Assembly: GCF_009687885.1 (NCBI RefSeq)
Contig: NZ_BLAF01000004.1
Location: 309,260-373,259, forward strand
Length of the DNA: 64,000 bases
Reading direction: 5' to 3'
DNA from: Acrocarpospora pleiomorpha
GTDB taxonomy: Bacteria > Actinomycetota > Actinomycetes > Streptosporangiales > Streptosporangiaceae
The notes under the pieces are model-generated. The model was given only the letters and a program-made list of their open reading frames with translations, was not told where the DNA came from and ran no database searches. Positions 16,192-24,802 of the stretch are shown here, piece after piece (position 1 is the first letter of the stretch; every line of letters starts with the position of its first letter). The position numbers and the translations under genes were made by a program.

Positions 16192-16989
16192 TCACTCCTG
16201 GTCGAGGGCCCGGCGCAGGGTCGCGAGGAAGGCCCGCAGGTCGTCCGGCCCCGCCCCGTCGAGCACCCGCCGCATGACCGCGGCGCCGACCACCACGCCG
16301 TCGGCGTGCCGGCGGGCTTCGCGTGCCTGGTCCGGGGTGGAGATGCCAAATCCTAGCAAGACCGGCCGGTCGGTGACGCACCTGATCCGCTCGGTGAGCT
16401 CCGCCGCCGAAGCGGCGAGAGCGGCCCGCTCACCGGTGGTGCCCATCAGCGACACCGCGTAGACGAATCCGCGGCTGCGGCGCGAGATCTCCGCCAGCCG
16501 CGGCCGCGGCGTCGTCGGCGACGCCAGCAGGACCAGCTCGATCCCGGCGGCGGCCGCGTCCGTCAGCTCGTCCGCCTCGTGCACCGGCAGGTCGGGCACG
16601 ATCAGGCCGCCGACGCCGGCCCGGCGCAGCGCGGCGCAGAACGACTCGGGGCCGTCGTGCAGCACCAGGTTGTAGTAGGTGCTGGCGACCAGCGGTACGC
16701 CCAGATCCGGCATGCCGGACAGGTCGGCGAGGATCCGGCGGGTGCTCGCCCCCCGGGCCAGTGCCGTTTCGCTGGCCTGCTGGATGGTGACGCCGTCCAG
16801 CGTGGGGTCGGAGAAGGGCAGACCGACCTCGATCGCGTCCGCCCCGGCGGCGGCGAACGCCCGCAGGTAGTCCGTCCAGCCGGGCGTGATCCCCCCGGTG
16901 ACGTACGGCATGAGCAGCCCGCGGCCGGCGTCCCGGCGGGCACGCAGGTGGCGTTCGACCACGCCCGCGGCCAGGGTGGGGCTCGTCAC
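16192..16989 (-). CDS. trpA: Tryptophan synthase alpha chain
   Basis: The 265-residue TIM barrel cleaves indole-3-glycerol phosphate to indole and glyceraldehyde 3-phosphate. Catalytic Glu is in AIEVGLPFSDP and Asp in SDPTLDG; the phosphate-binding VLLGFGIS segment is present. The GTG start overlaps the trpB stop (GTGA, 16986-16989), indicating coupling with the beta chain, with which it channels indole. trpC, trpD and trpE are not nearby, so this may be an additional, separately regulated trpBA pair. Confidence 0.93.
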   Translation of the reverse strand: MTSPTLAAGVVERHLRARRDAGRGLLMPYVTGGITPGWTDYLRAFAAAGADAIEVGLPFSDPTLDGVTIQQASETALARGASTRRILADLSGMPDLGVPLVASTYYNLVLHDGPESFCAALRRAGVGGLIVPDLPVHEADELTDAAAAGIELVLLASPTTPRPRLAEISRRSRGFVYAVSLMGTTGERAALAASAAELTERIRCVTDRPVLLGFGISTPDQAREARRHADGVVVGAAVMRRVLDGAGPDDLRAFLATLRRALDQE

Positions 16990-18191
16990 AGCAGCTCCTT
17001 CAGGGTTGAGACGTCCTTGTCGCCCCGGCCGGACAGCGTCATCAGCACCGTCGATCCTGCGGGCAGGTCGCCGCCGCCCGCCGCGCGGATCACCCAGGCG
17101 AGGGCGTGTGCCGATTCGAGCGCCGGGACGATGCCTTCGCTACGCGCCAGCCGTACCGCCGCGCCGATCGCCTCGTCGTCGGTCACCGTGACGTAGCGGG
17201 CCCGGCCCAAGTCGCGCAGGTGGGCGTGCTCCGGGCCGACTCCCGGGTAGTCGAGCCCGGCGGCGATGGAGTGCGCCTGGGTGATCTGCCCGTCATCGTC
17301 CTGCAGGAACAGCGAGCGACAGCCGTGCAGGACGCCGAGCCGGCCGCGGGCCGCCCCGGCGCCGCCCTCCGCCTCGACACCGACCAGGCGCGCCGGGGTG
17401 TCGGCGAATCCGGCGAACGTGCCAGCCGCGTTGGAGCCGCCGCCGACGCACGCGACCACGTAGTCCGGGACGCCGGTCCGCAGCTCGGCGGCGCACTGCC
17501 CGCGGGCCTCGTCGCCGATGATCCGCTGGAACTCCCTGACCATCCACGGGTACGGATCCGGCCCGACGACCGAGCCGATGCAGTAATGGGAGTCGCCGGT
17601 CGCGCCCACCCAGTGCCGCATGGCCTCGCTGGTCGCGTCCTTGAGGGTACGGCTGCCCGTGGTCACCGGAACCACCTCGGCGCCCAGCATGCGCATCCGG
17701 AAGACGTTCAGCGCCTGCCGCTCGATATCGCGCTCGCCCATGAACACCGTGGCCTCCAGCCCGAGCAGCGCGGCGGCGGTCGCGGCGGCCACCCCGTGCT
17801 GGCCCGCTCCCGTCTCGGCGATCAGCCTGCGCCGTCCCATCCGGGTGGCCAGCAGGGCCTGGCCCAGCACGTTGTTGATCTTGTGGGATCCGGTGTGGGT
17901 GAGATCCTCGCGCTTGAGGTACAGCTGCACGCCCAGCTCCTGCGACAGCCGGCGGACCGGTGTGAGCGGAGTCGGCCGCCCGGCGTGCACGGCGAGCAGT
18001 CGCGCCAGGGCACCGCGGAACCCCGGATCCGCCCAGGCCTCCCTGAACTCCTCTTCCACCTCGCGGCACACCTCCACCAGGGACTCCGGCGCGTACCGCC
18101 CGCCGTACTCGCCGAATCGGCCCCGCGCTCGGGGCTCGCCCATCGTCCCGTCCAGCGGGACCGGCTCACGCCACGGCAACACGTCTCGCAT
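16986..18191 (-). CDS. trpB: Tryptophan synthase beta chain
   Basis: The 401-residue PLP enzyme condenses indole with serine. HTGSHKINN contains the PLP lysine; ETGAGQHG and GGGSNAAG bind substrate and cofactor phosphate. Length and motifs fit classical TrpB1. ATG 18191 has GGAG 8 nt upstream; the frame extends further but without family support. Only trpA and a GntR regulator follow. Its promoter region is shared with the divergent ddl-murF operon and contains AT-rich repeats, so expression is probably inducible rather than tied to the main trp operon. Confidence 0.95.
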   Translation of the reverse strand: MRDVLPWREPVPLDGTMGEPRARGRFGEYGGRYAPESLVEVCREVEEEFREAWADPGFRGALARLLAVHAGRPTPLTPVRRLSQELGVQLYLKREDLTHTGSHKINNVLGQALLATRMGRRRLIAETGAGQHGVAAATAAALLGLEATVFMGERDIERQALNVFRMRMLGAEVVPVTTGSRTLKDATSEAMRHWVGATGDSHYCIGSVVGPDPYPWMVREFQRIIGDEARGQCAAELRTGVPDYVVACVGGGSNAAGTFAGFADTPARLVGVEAEGGAGAARGRLGVLHGCRSLFLQDDDGQITQAHSIAAGLDYPGVGPEHAHLRDLGRARYVTVTDDEAIGAAVRLARSEGIVPALESAHALAWVIRAAGGGDLPAGSTVLMTLSGRGDKDVSTLKELL

Positions 18192-18205
18192 GCCACGCTC
18201 CGATC

Positions 18206-18235
18206 GTTCTATAACTCTATTAAGAGTTCTATAAC
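18206..18235. promoter_or_regulatory. GTTCTATAAC direct repeats between trpB and ddl
   Basis: Two identical copies of GTTCTATAAC (18206-18215 and 18226-18235) sit 20 bp apart, two helical turns. Each is close to self-palindromic (GTTnTAnAAC). The middle forms AACTCTATTAAGAGTT, an inverted repeat. The block is AT-rich in a GC-rich background and lies 15-45 bp upstream of trpB. HutC-type GntR proteins bind short imperfect palindromes of this sort, so the operon's own regulator is the first candidate. Effect on ddl, starting 195 bp away, is possible. Confidence 0.6.
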
Positions 18236-18429
18236 AGTGAGTGTGGCACGGGCAGCGTGGACGCGCCACCATCGGACGCCGAGGGGGACGGTGAACTGGC
18301 GAGGGCCGTGCGCTTTGGTCAGGAAACTGGACAGCGAATGGCCTGGGAACTGGTCAGGCGAAGAGCCGACACTCGGCAGGCGGGTCCTGCGACGGCGAAC
18401 ACCGTGCCACCGAGGAAGGCTGACTGATC

Positions 18430-19386
18430 GTGACTGAACGCATGCGCGTGGCTGTGCTGGCGGGTGGGCCGTCCGCCGAGCATGAGGTGTCGCTGCAGTC
18501 GGCGCAGGCTGTCCTCCATGCCCTGCCGAGGGATCTGTACGAGCCCGTCGCCGTCATCATCGACCGGCAGGGCAGGTGGCCGGTGGAGCTGCGACGCGAT
18601 TCGGCGGACGTGGTCTTCCCCGCGCTGCATGGGCCGTTCGGCGAGGACGGCGTCGTCCAGGGCCATCTGGAGACGCTGGGCATCCCGTACGTGGGCTGCG
18701 GCGTCCTGGCCTCTGCCGTGGCCATGAACAAGGTCGCGATGCGGCGCGCCTTCCTGGCGGAGGACATTCCGGTCACCCCACATGTGTGGTTCACCGAGCA
18801 CGAATGGCGCACCACCACCGACTACTGGGCTCTGGTGAAGTCGCTCGACTGGCCGATGTACGTCAAACCGGCCACCATGGGCTCCTCCATCGGCATCTCA
18901 CGTGTCACCTCCATGGCGGAGCTGCGCGCGGGCGTGGAGCTGGCGCTGGCCCACGACCGGGTGGTCATCGTCGAGCAGGGCGTGACCGCGCGCGAGATCA
19001 TCTGCGGCGTGCTCGGCGGCTATGACACTCCGGATGCCTCGGCGCCCGGCGAGCTCATCGTGCCCGGCGAATGGCTCGACTATGAGGCCAAGTACCTCAG
19101 CCAGGCCGAGATCTCCACCATCCCCGCCGTGCTGCCAGAACGGGTGGCCGAGGACGTGCGCGAGCTGGCCCTGCGCGCCTTCCGGGCGATCGGCGGCTAC
19201 GGCCTGTCCCGGGTCGACTTCCTCTATGAGGAGGACACGGGACGCCTGTACGTGCTGGAGATCAACACCATGCCCGGCTTCACCTCCCGTTCCGTCTACG
19301 CCAGGGCCTGGGCCGCGAGCGGTGTCCCGTACCCGGACCTGCTGCGCCGCCTCATCGACCTCGCGTTCGCCAGGAGCGGCTCATGA
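18430..19386 (+). CDS. ddl: D-alanine--D-alanine ligase
   Basis: The 318-residue ATP-grasp enzyme joins two D-Ala for peptidoglycan. Visible motifs: GGPSAEHEVS (D-Ala site Glu), VKPATMGSSIG, DYEAKY in the omega loop and EINTMPGFTS (metal ligands). The Lys-Tyr of EAKY matches D-Ala-D-Ala ligases; D-Ala-D-Lac enzymes carry Phe or a different loop with His. It is slightly short for the family. GTG start with GAGGAAGG upstream. It overlaps murF by 4 bp. Ddl outside the division cluster next to murF suggests a dedicated precursor-synthesis cassette. Confidence 0.92.
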   Translation: MTERMRVAVLAGGPSAEHEVSLQSAQAVLHALPRDLYEPVAVIIDRQGRWPVELRRDSADVVFPALHGPFGEDGVVQGHLETLGIPYVGCGVLASAVAMNKVAMRRAFLAEDIPVTPHVWFTEHEWRTTTDYWALVKSLDWPMYVKPATMGSSIGISRVTSMAELRAGVELALAHDRVVIVEQGVTAREIICGVLGGYDTPDASAPGELIVPGEWLDYEAKYLSQAEISTIPAVLPERVAEDVRELALRAFRAIGGYGLSRVDFLYEEDTGRLYVLEINTMPGFTSRSVYARAWAASGVPYPDLLRRLIDLAFARSGS

Positions 19387-20759
19387 TCCCCATGACGCTG
19401 GACACGATCGCGCAGGTCGTCGGCGCGAGCCTGGACGACGTGCGAGACCCGCGGGCGCTGGTGACGGCGCCCTCGGCGGTCGACTCCCGCGAGGTGGTGC
19501 CCGGCGGCCTGTTCGCCGCGACGGTCGGCGCCCGCGTCGACGGTCACGACTACGCGGCCGGCGCCATCGCGGGCGGCGCCGTCGCCGTGCTGGCCGCACG
19601 GCCCGTCGGCGTGCCCGCCCTCGTGGTCGAGGACGTCCAGCTCGCGATCGGCCTGCTGGCCAGGCACCTGCTCGAACACATCAGCCCGACCGTGATCGGC
19701 CTGACCGGCTCCGTGGGCAAGACCACGACCAAGGACCTGCTGGCCCAGGTGCTCGAACGGCACGCCGCGACGGTCGCCACCGACAGGTCGTTCAACAACG
19801 AGCTCGGGCTGCCGCTCACCGTGCTGCGCGCCGATGCCACCACCCGATACCTGGTGCTGGAAATGGGTGCGGGCCGGAAGGGCGACCTGACATACCTGAC
19901 CGGGCTCGCACCGCCCCAGGTCGGGCTGGTGCTCAATGTCGGCACCGCGCATGTGGAGCGTATGGGGGTCGGGCCGGCCGACGTGGCCCAGGCTAAAGGC
20001 GAGCTGGTCGAGGCGCTTCCGGCGGACGGGTTCGCCCTGCTCAACGCCGACGACCCGTACGTCAGGGGCATGGCCGGCCGCACCAGGGCCCAGATCCTGT
20101 GGTACGGCGAGTCGGCGGAGGCGCAGGTGCGAGCCGAAAATGTGCGGATGGCCGACCGCGCGCGACCCGCGTTCGAGCTGGTGACGCCCTCCGGCCACGC
20201 CCAGGTCGAGCTCGGCCTCATAGGCGAGCACCAGGTGAGCAACGCCCTGGCCGCCGCCGCCGTCGCCACCGCGCTCGGCCTGGGCGTCACCGAGATCGCC
20301 GATGGGCTGCACTCCGCACGGCGGCGCTCCGCGGGCCGGCTGGAAATCGTCGAACGGCCTGACGGCATCACCATCGTCGACGACGCCTACAACGCCAACC
20401 CCGAATCCATGCGGGCCGGGCTTCGGGCGGTGAAGGCCCTGGCCGGCGCCCGCCGTACCGTCGCCGTGCTCGGCGCGATGGGGCAGCAGGCGGACGCCTC
20501 CCGCGCCCGGCACGCGGAGGTGGGCCGGCTCGTCGCCGACCTCCGCTTCGACGTGCTGATAGCGGTCGGAGCGGGGGATCCGCTCGCGATGGCGGAAGCG
20601 GCGCAGTCCTCGAACCAGGGCGTGGCCGTCCACACCGCCGAGGACGTGGCCGGGGCCATCAGGGTGGCCGCCGCGCTCCTCGAACCGGGAGACGTGGTGC
20701 TCGTCAAGGCTTCCAGCGAGATCGGGCTCAGCGTCTGCGCCCGTGCGCTGGCACGCTGA
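19383..20759 (+). CDS. murF: UDP-MurNAc-tripeptide--D-Ala-D-Ala ligase
   Basis: The 458-residue Mur ligase adds the dipeptide made by Ddl to UDP-MurNAc-tripeptide. The N-terminal substrate domain is followed by the P-loop GSVGKTTTKDLL, FNNELGLPLT, EMGAGRKGDL and the C-terminal domain with DDAYNANPESM. ATGA overlap with ddl means the two enzymes are made together. Actinobacteria normally carry murF in the mra/dcw cluster, so this is probably a second copy. Paralogous murF genes occur beside van genes in some glycopeptide producers. Confidence 0.93.
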   Translation: MIPMTLDTIAQVVGASLDDVRDPRALVTAPSAVDSREVVPGGLFAATVGARVDGHDYAAGAIAGGAVAVLAARPVGVPALVVEDVQLAIGLLARHLLEHISPTVIGLTGSVGKTTTKDLLAQVLERHAATVATDRSFNNELGLPLTVLRADATTRYLVLEMGAGRKGDLTYLTGLAPPQVGLVLNVGTAHVERMGVGPADVAQAKGELVEALPADGFALLNADDPYVRGMAGRTRAQILWYGESAEAQVRAENVRMADRARPAFELVTPSGHAQVELGLIGEHQVSNALAAAAVATALGLGVTEIADGLHSARRRSAGRLEIVERPDGITIVDDAYNANPESMRAGLRAVKALAGARRTVAVLGAMGQQADASRARHAEVGRLVADLRFDVLIAVGAGDPLAMAEAAQSSNQGVAVHTAEDVAGAIRVAAALLEPGDVVLVKASSEIGLSVCARALAR

Positions 20760-20782
20760 CTGTCCAGGTGAAATGGAGTTCC

Positions 20783-21475
20783 ATGCGCACTATCGGTCTC
20801 ATCGGCGGGTTGAGCTGGGAATCGACGGTGATCTACTACCAGATCATCAACCAGCGGGTACGCGAGCGACTCGGCGGCAGTCATTCCGCCAACAGCCTCA
20901 TCTGGTCGGTCGACTACACGACCGTCGAGGACCTCATCTTCGCCGACCGCTGGGACGAGGTGAGCACGTTGCTGACCGGTGCGGGCAGGAACCTGGAGGA
21001 TCTCGGCGCCGACCTCCTGCTCGTCTGCAGCAACACCTTCAGCCGGGTGAGCGACGACGTGGAGCGGGCCGTGCGCGTGCCCGTGCTGCACATCGCCGAC
21101 GCCGTGGGCGCCGAGATCCGCGCCAGGGGCATGCGCAAGGTCGGCCTGCTGGGCACTCACTTCACCATGGAGCAGCCCTTCTACCGGGATCGGCTGGCCG
21201 CCCACGGCTTCGACGTGGTCGTCCCGCGGCGTGAGCAGCGGGAACTGGTCCATCGCGTGATCTTCGACGAACTGGTGCGCGGGGTGCTCCGGGAGTCGTC
21301 CAGGGACGCGTACGCCCAGATCATCGATGATTTCGCGGACGACGGCGCCGAAGGAGTCATCCTCGGCTGCACGGAGATCGAGCTGCTGATCAGTGCGAAG
21401 GACAGCGCCATCCCGGTGCTGCCGAGCGCTCGGCTGCACGCGGAGGCGGCGGCCGGCTTCGCGCTTGCCGGCTGA
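20783..21475 (+). CDS. Aspartate/glutamate racemase family protein
   Basis: The 230-residue protein has the two-cysteine architecture of cofactor-independent amino-acid racemases: IGLIGGLSWES at the N-terminus, CSNTF and GCTEIELL carrying the catalytic Cys pair. It resembles the RacX/YgeA broad-specificity group. TGGAG lies 6 nt before ATG 20783; the gene starts 23 bp after murF, so it belongs to the ddl operon. A racemase beside Ddl and MurF suggests supply of a D-amino acid to the cell wall. Specificity cannot be read from sequence. Confidence 0.88.
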   Translation: MRTIGLIGGLSWESTVIYYQIINQRVRERLGGSHSANSLIWSVDYTTVEDLIFADRWDEVSTLLTGAGRNLEDLGADLLLVCSNTFSRVSDDVERAVRVPVLHIADAVGAEIRARGMRKVGLLGTHFTMEQPFYRDRLAAHGFDVVVPRREQRELVHRVIFDELVRGVLRESSRDAYAQIIDDFADDGAEGVILGCTEIELLISAKDSAIPVLPSARLHAEAAAGFALAG

Positions 21476-21496
21476 CACGTTCTCGGTCGCGTTCGT

Positions 21497-23515
21497 TCAG
21501 GCCGGTGCGTTGGCGCCGTACAGCTCCCGGTGCCACAGGTCGGCGCAGACACGTTCGATGCCGGCCTTCAGATGGCGGCGGTAGGTGGTGAAAGGGAGGC
21601 CGAGTCGTTGCGCGGCCAGTTCCTGGGTGGGCGTGCCGCGGAGGAACGTGACGGACAGCGCCCGGTGGAACTTGACCGCCCGCGGATCCTCACGCAGGTC
21701 GTCGATCGTCTGGCGGAGCAGGTCACCCAGTGCCGTGGCAGGATCCTGCCCGGCCCGCTCGGCGATCAGCCTGGTGCGCGTCAGCGGGGAAGCGGCCAGC
21801 GCGTCCAGCCGCGACAGCTGGCGCAACGCCTTGCGCACCGCCTCGGCGAACTCCGCCTGCGACAGCACCGCCGTCGCGGCACTCGGGCCGCCGACGGGCA
21901 GGTGGTTCATCCGCTCCAGCCACGCCTGCGCCGGCACCGCGCGCCAGTCATGAACGAAAAGGGTGTACGCGTCATCCCCCAGCGGCCGCTCGGAGATGTC
22001 ACGCATCCCGTAATGCCGTAAACGCTCCACCCACGCTTTGTTCGTCTCGATATATGACCAGGCCATCCGCTCGGACCGCACACAATTGCCGATCACTCGC
22101 CACTGGATCAAATCCATCACCGGCGAGTTCGAGCGATACGGCGGCAGCGCCCACAGCCGGCTGACCACCACATGTTCACCGGCGCGCAACGGCGTGGTAG
22201 CACGCGCATGCGCCCACGCCATGGCCACGAGGGGATCGGCCGTCAGCTCCTCCTCATCGAGTTCCGCCAACCGCAACCACGCGGAGAAAGCCACGGGCTC
22301 GCCGGTTTCGGTCCGCCGATACAACCGGAACGCCTCCAGCTGACGTTCCGCCCAGAAGGCGGCGCAGCCCGCGGACGCCGCACCCTCCGCCGCCGTCGCC
22401 ACCCGGAGCAACGTGCCGATGTCTTCCTCCCGCACCACCTCTTCCTGGAACTCGACCTCGTCGTAGCTCGTCGGCGCCCCGTTGCCGCGATGCAGGTAGA
22501 GCAGTGCCGCCACCGTACCGGGCACGTCCACATCGCTCGCCGTGCGCACCCGGTCCGCCAGATGCGCATGAATGCGGTCGTGCATCACCGCGTACGCCTC
22601 GGGGTCCCGCCATCGTAGGTCCGCCTCCAGCACCTGCCGCACCACGTCATGCGGAAACAGCCCGAGGCTGCTCGACTCCACGAACGGCAACCGCCGCAAC
22701 CACTGGAACAACGTTCCGGCGTCCTCCGGCAAGGCCGCCCTCAGCAGGTCCTCCGTCGTCGTATGCGCATGGGCGCAGATCTCCAGAGCATGCCGATGCG
22801 CCGCCGAAGGCAACTCGCCCACCAGCTCGTCCAGCAACGTGGCCACCACGTCCCGATTCGGCATCCACCGCCTGCCGGCCCCGCCGTCCTTCACCGCCAC
22901 GGCCGCCCCCAGCAGCAGCGCCAGCGGATGACCACCGGCGAAGGCCAGCAGCGGCCCGCGTGACTCGGCCGGCACCCCGCAGGAGTCCATCAGGGCCTGC
23001 GCGTCTGCGGCCCGCAGGTCGCGCAGCGGCAGCACCTCCAGCGCCCCCGCCCATCCCGGATCCGCCTGCCACCGCATGTCCGGCGGGTTTCGCCCCGCGA
23101 TCACCACCAGCGCCCCTATGGGCACCCGCGGCAGGAACCGCTCGCGCAGCCATCCCTCCAAGCCCTGAATCCGTTCGAAGTTGTCTATCAGCAGCACCGC
23201 GTCCGCGTCGCGAAGCACCAGCTCGGCCTCAGCCTCGAACGCCACCGGCGACGGCTCCGACATACGCCCGTCCATCATGGACACCGGCATGGACACCGGC
23301 CGCTCCGCCACCGCGGCCTCGTGAGCGAACCGCCGCAACAAGGCCGACTTCCCGATGCCGCCGGGACCGTGCACGTACAGGACGCTGCAGCCGCCGCCGT
23401 ACAACGCCGCGTTGAAAACCGCGAGCTCTTCCTCCCGCCCCACGAACGCCATCTCGCGCGCTGCTCGCAGGCGCCATCCCAGCAATCCGGACGTGTTGTC
23501 ACTCTCCGATGACAT
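21497..23515 (-). CDS. AAA/STAND-type ATPase with C-terminal helix-turn-helix
   Basis: The 672-residue cytoplasmic protein begins with an ATPase domain: FVGREEEL, Walker A GPGGIGKSALL, Walker B AVLLIDNFE. A long helical middle follows. The last ~60 residues (TQELAAQRLGLPFTTYRRHLKAGIERV) form a sigma-region-4/LuxR-like helix-turn-helix. This layout fits signal-transduction ATPases (STAND) acting as transcription regulators. It starts 4 bp after the VanY-like gene, in the same operon, so it may regulate or sense wall status. The partner and signal are unknown. Confidence 0.8.
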   Translation of the reverse strand: MSSESDNTSGLLGWRLRAAREMAFVGREEELAVFNAALYGGGCSVLYVHGPGGIGKSALLRRFAHEAAVAERPVSMPVSMMDGRMSEPSPVAFEAEAELVLRDADAVLLIDNFERIQGLEGWLRERFLPRVPIGALVVIAGRNPPDMRWQADPGWAGALEVLPLRDLRAADAQALMDSCGVPAESRGPLLAFAGGHPLALLLGAAVAVKDGGAGRRWMPNRDVVATLLDELVGELPSAAHRHALEICAHAHTTTEDLLRAALPEDAGTLFQWLRRLPFVESSSLGLFPHDVVRQVLEADLRWRDPEAYAVMHDRIHAHLADRVRTASDVDVPGTVAALLYLHRGNGAPTSYDEVEFQEEVVREEDIGTLLRVATAAEGAASAGCAAFWAERQLEAFRLYRRTETGEPVAFSAWLRLAELDEEELTADPLVAMAWAHARATTPLRAGEHVVVSRLWALPPYRSNSPVMDLIQWRVIGNCVRSERMAWSYIETNKAWVERLRHYGMRDISERPLGDDAYTLFVHDWRAVPAQAWLERMNHLPVGGPSAATAVLSQAEFAEAVRKALRQLSRLDALAASPLTRTRLIAERAGQDPATALGDLLRQTIDDLREDPRAVKFHRALSVTFLRGTPTQELAAQRLGLPFTTYRRHLKAGIERVCADLWHRELYGANAPA

Positions 23516-23519
23516 ACCG

Positions 23520-24077
23520 CTAACCCCTCTCCGAACGCCAGCCGGGGTGAGGTCGTCGTCGTGGTGGCGTGCCGCCGCTGTCTGGGCGGTACTCGAAGTG
23601 CCACCACTCGTTGTCGTACATGCGGTAGAGGTCGTGGCGGGCGCCGTGTTCCTCGAGCCAGCGCGCGCCTTCGTGGGGGCGCACGTCCAGCGCGATGCCC
23701 TTGACGTGGTTGGATTCCGCCGGTGGCAGCACGAGCATTCGGGCCGAGGCCGGGGAGCCGGAGCGGCGCACCTCCTCGTCGAAGATCCGTTGCTGGACCA
23801 GGGGATCGCGGTATCCCGAGGTGAGGCCGATGAGCTGGCCGTGACGCCAGAGCGCCTCGGTGCGCGCCGCGGTGAACGCCGCCAGGGCGCCGTCGGTGAG
23901 CCCGGTGAGGTCCTCGGCGGGGAATCGCATCCGCAACGCCCAGCGGCAGGCCAGTTCGCGGGCGCGGCCGGGACGGCGGACGAACGCCGCGGGCAGCAGG
24001 AGTACGGCGAGCACCAGCGTGACCACGGCGAACAGCCGATCTCGGGGCCGAGGCGGGATGGTTCGTGGTTCGTTCAT
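23520..24077 (-). CDS. VanY-type D,D-carboxypeptidase, membrane-anchored
   Basis: The 185-residue protein has an N-terminal membrane segment (LFAVVTLVLAVLLLPAAF) and a zinc peptidase domain of the VanY/DacB family: SGYRDPLVQQ, the ligand motif ESNHVKGIALDV and EWWHFEY. It removes the terminal D-Ala from pentapeptide stems outside the membrane, which in Nonomuraea and enterococci lowers glycopeptide binding. The ATG at 24077 lacks a strong ribosome binding site. It heads a two-gene operon with the STAND ATPase. Confidence 0.88.
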   Translation of the reverse strand: MNEPRTIPPRPRDRLFAVVTLVLAVLLLPAAFVRRPGRARELACRWALRMRFPAEDLTGLTDGALAAFTAARTEALWRHGQLIGLTSGYRDPLVQQRIFDEEVRRSGSPASARMLVLPPAESNHVKGIALDVRPHEGARWLEEHGARHDLYRMYDNEWWHFEYRPDSGGTPPRRRPHPGWRSERG

Positions 24078-24300
24078 GACGAACTACCATCGGCGCGGAA
24101 TATGCCCGCGTTGTGCGCCGCATGTCATGGTTTGTCGACGGCGGCCACCGTCGGCGCGACCGTGACACGACCATGACACGGCGCGGACGAGGCGCGGACA
24201 CGGTTTTCTCACTCTGCCCGGAGAAGAGGACTCATCCTGGCCGCTTCCTTTGCGACTGTTGCCCCGCATCAGGCATCAGTTCGAAGGTAAGGAGCCGATC

Positions 24301-24723
24301 TTGTCCCTCACGACCACGACCCATCTGAATTTCCGCGGCGACGCGCGCGCGGCGCTGGAGTTCTACCAGTCCGTGTTCGGTGGCGACCTCGCCGTCGTCA
24401 CGTACAAGGACGCCGGGAACGTCCAGGAGGAGTCCGAGGCCGACCAGGTGATGTGGGGCCAGCTGCTCGCCGGGAACGGCTTCCACGTCATGGCTTATGA
24501 CGTGCCCTCGCGGATGGCCTACGACCAGGGTGAGAACTCCTTCTTCGTCTCGCTGCGCGGCGAGACCGTCGAGGAGGTCACCGGCTACTGGGAGAAGCTC
24601 TCCGCCGGGGCGACCGTCGTGATCCCGATGGGCCCGGCGGGCTGGGCGGCCGCCTACGGGATGGTGCGGGACCGCTTCGGCGTCGTCTGGGTTGTGGACG
24701 TCGTGAGCGAGTTCAACGGGTAG
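24301..24723 (+). CDS. VOC-superfamily protein (PhnB-like)
   Basis: The 140-residue protein folds as paired beta-alpha-beta-beta-beta modules: HLNFRGDARAALEFYQSVFGG at the N-terminus and a C-terminal DRFGVVWVVDV strand. This is the PhnB/glyoxalase-like group. TTG 24301 has AAGGAG 6 nt upstream and gives the family's normal N-terminus; an in-frame TTG at 24250 is less likely. Many such proteins have no known reaction. It lies 79 bp upstream of the aldo/keto reductase and may share a transcript with it. Confidence 0.85.
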   Translation: MSLTTTTHLNFRGDARAALEFYQSVFGGDLAVVTYKDAGNVQEESEADQVMWGQLLAGNGFHVMAYDVPSRMAYDQGENSFFVSLRGETVEEVTGYWEKLSAGATVVIPMGPAGWAAAYGMVRDRFGVVWVVDVVSEFNG

Positions 24724-24802
24724 CACACCGGCACGGATGGGCGGGAGACGCCCATCCGTGCCGGCCCGGCCCATGACCAGACCACGAAAGGAAACCCCCA
24801 CC

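Noticed and set aside
18430-19386. VanA/VanB-type D-Ala-D-Lac ligase
   Set aside because: The omega loop carries EAKY, the D-Ala-D-Ala form; no VanH dehydrogenase is adjacent.
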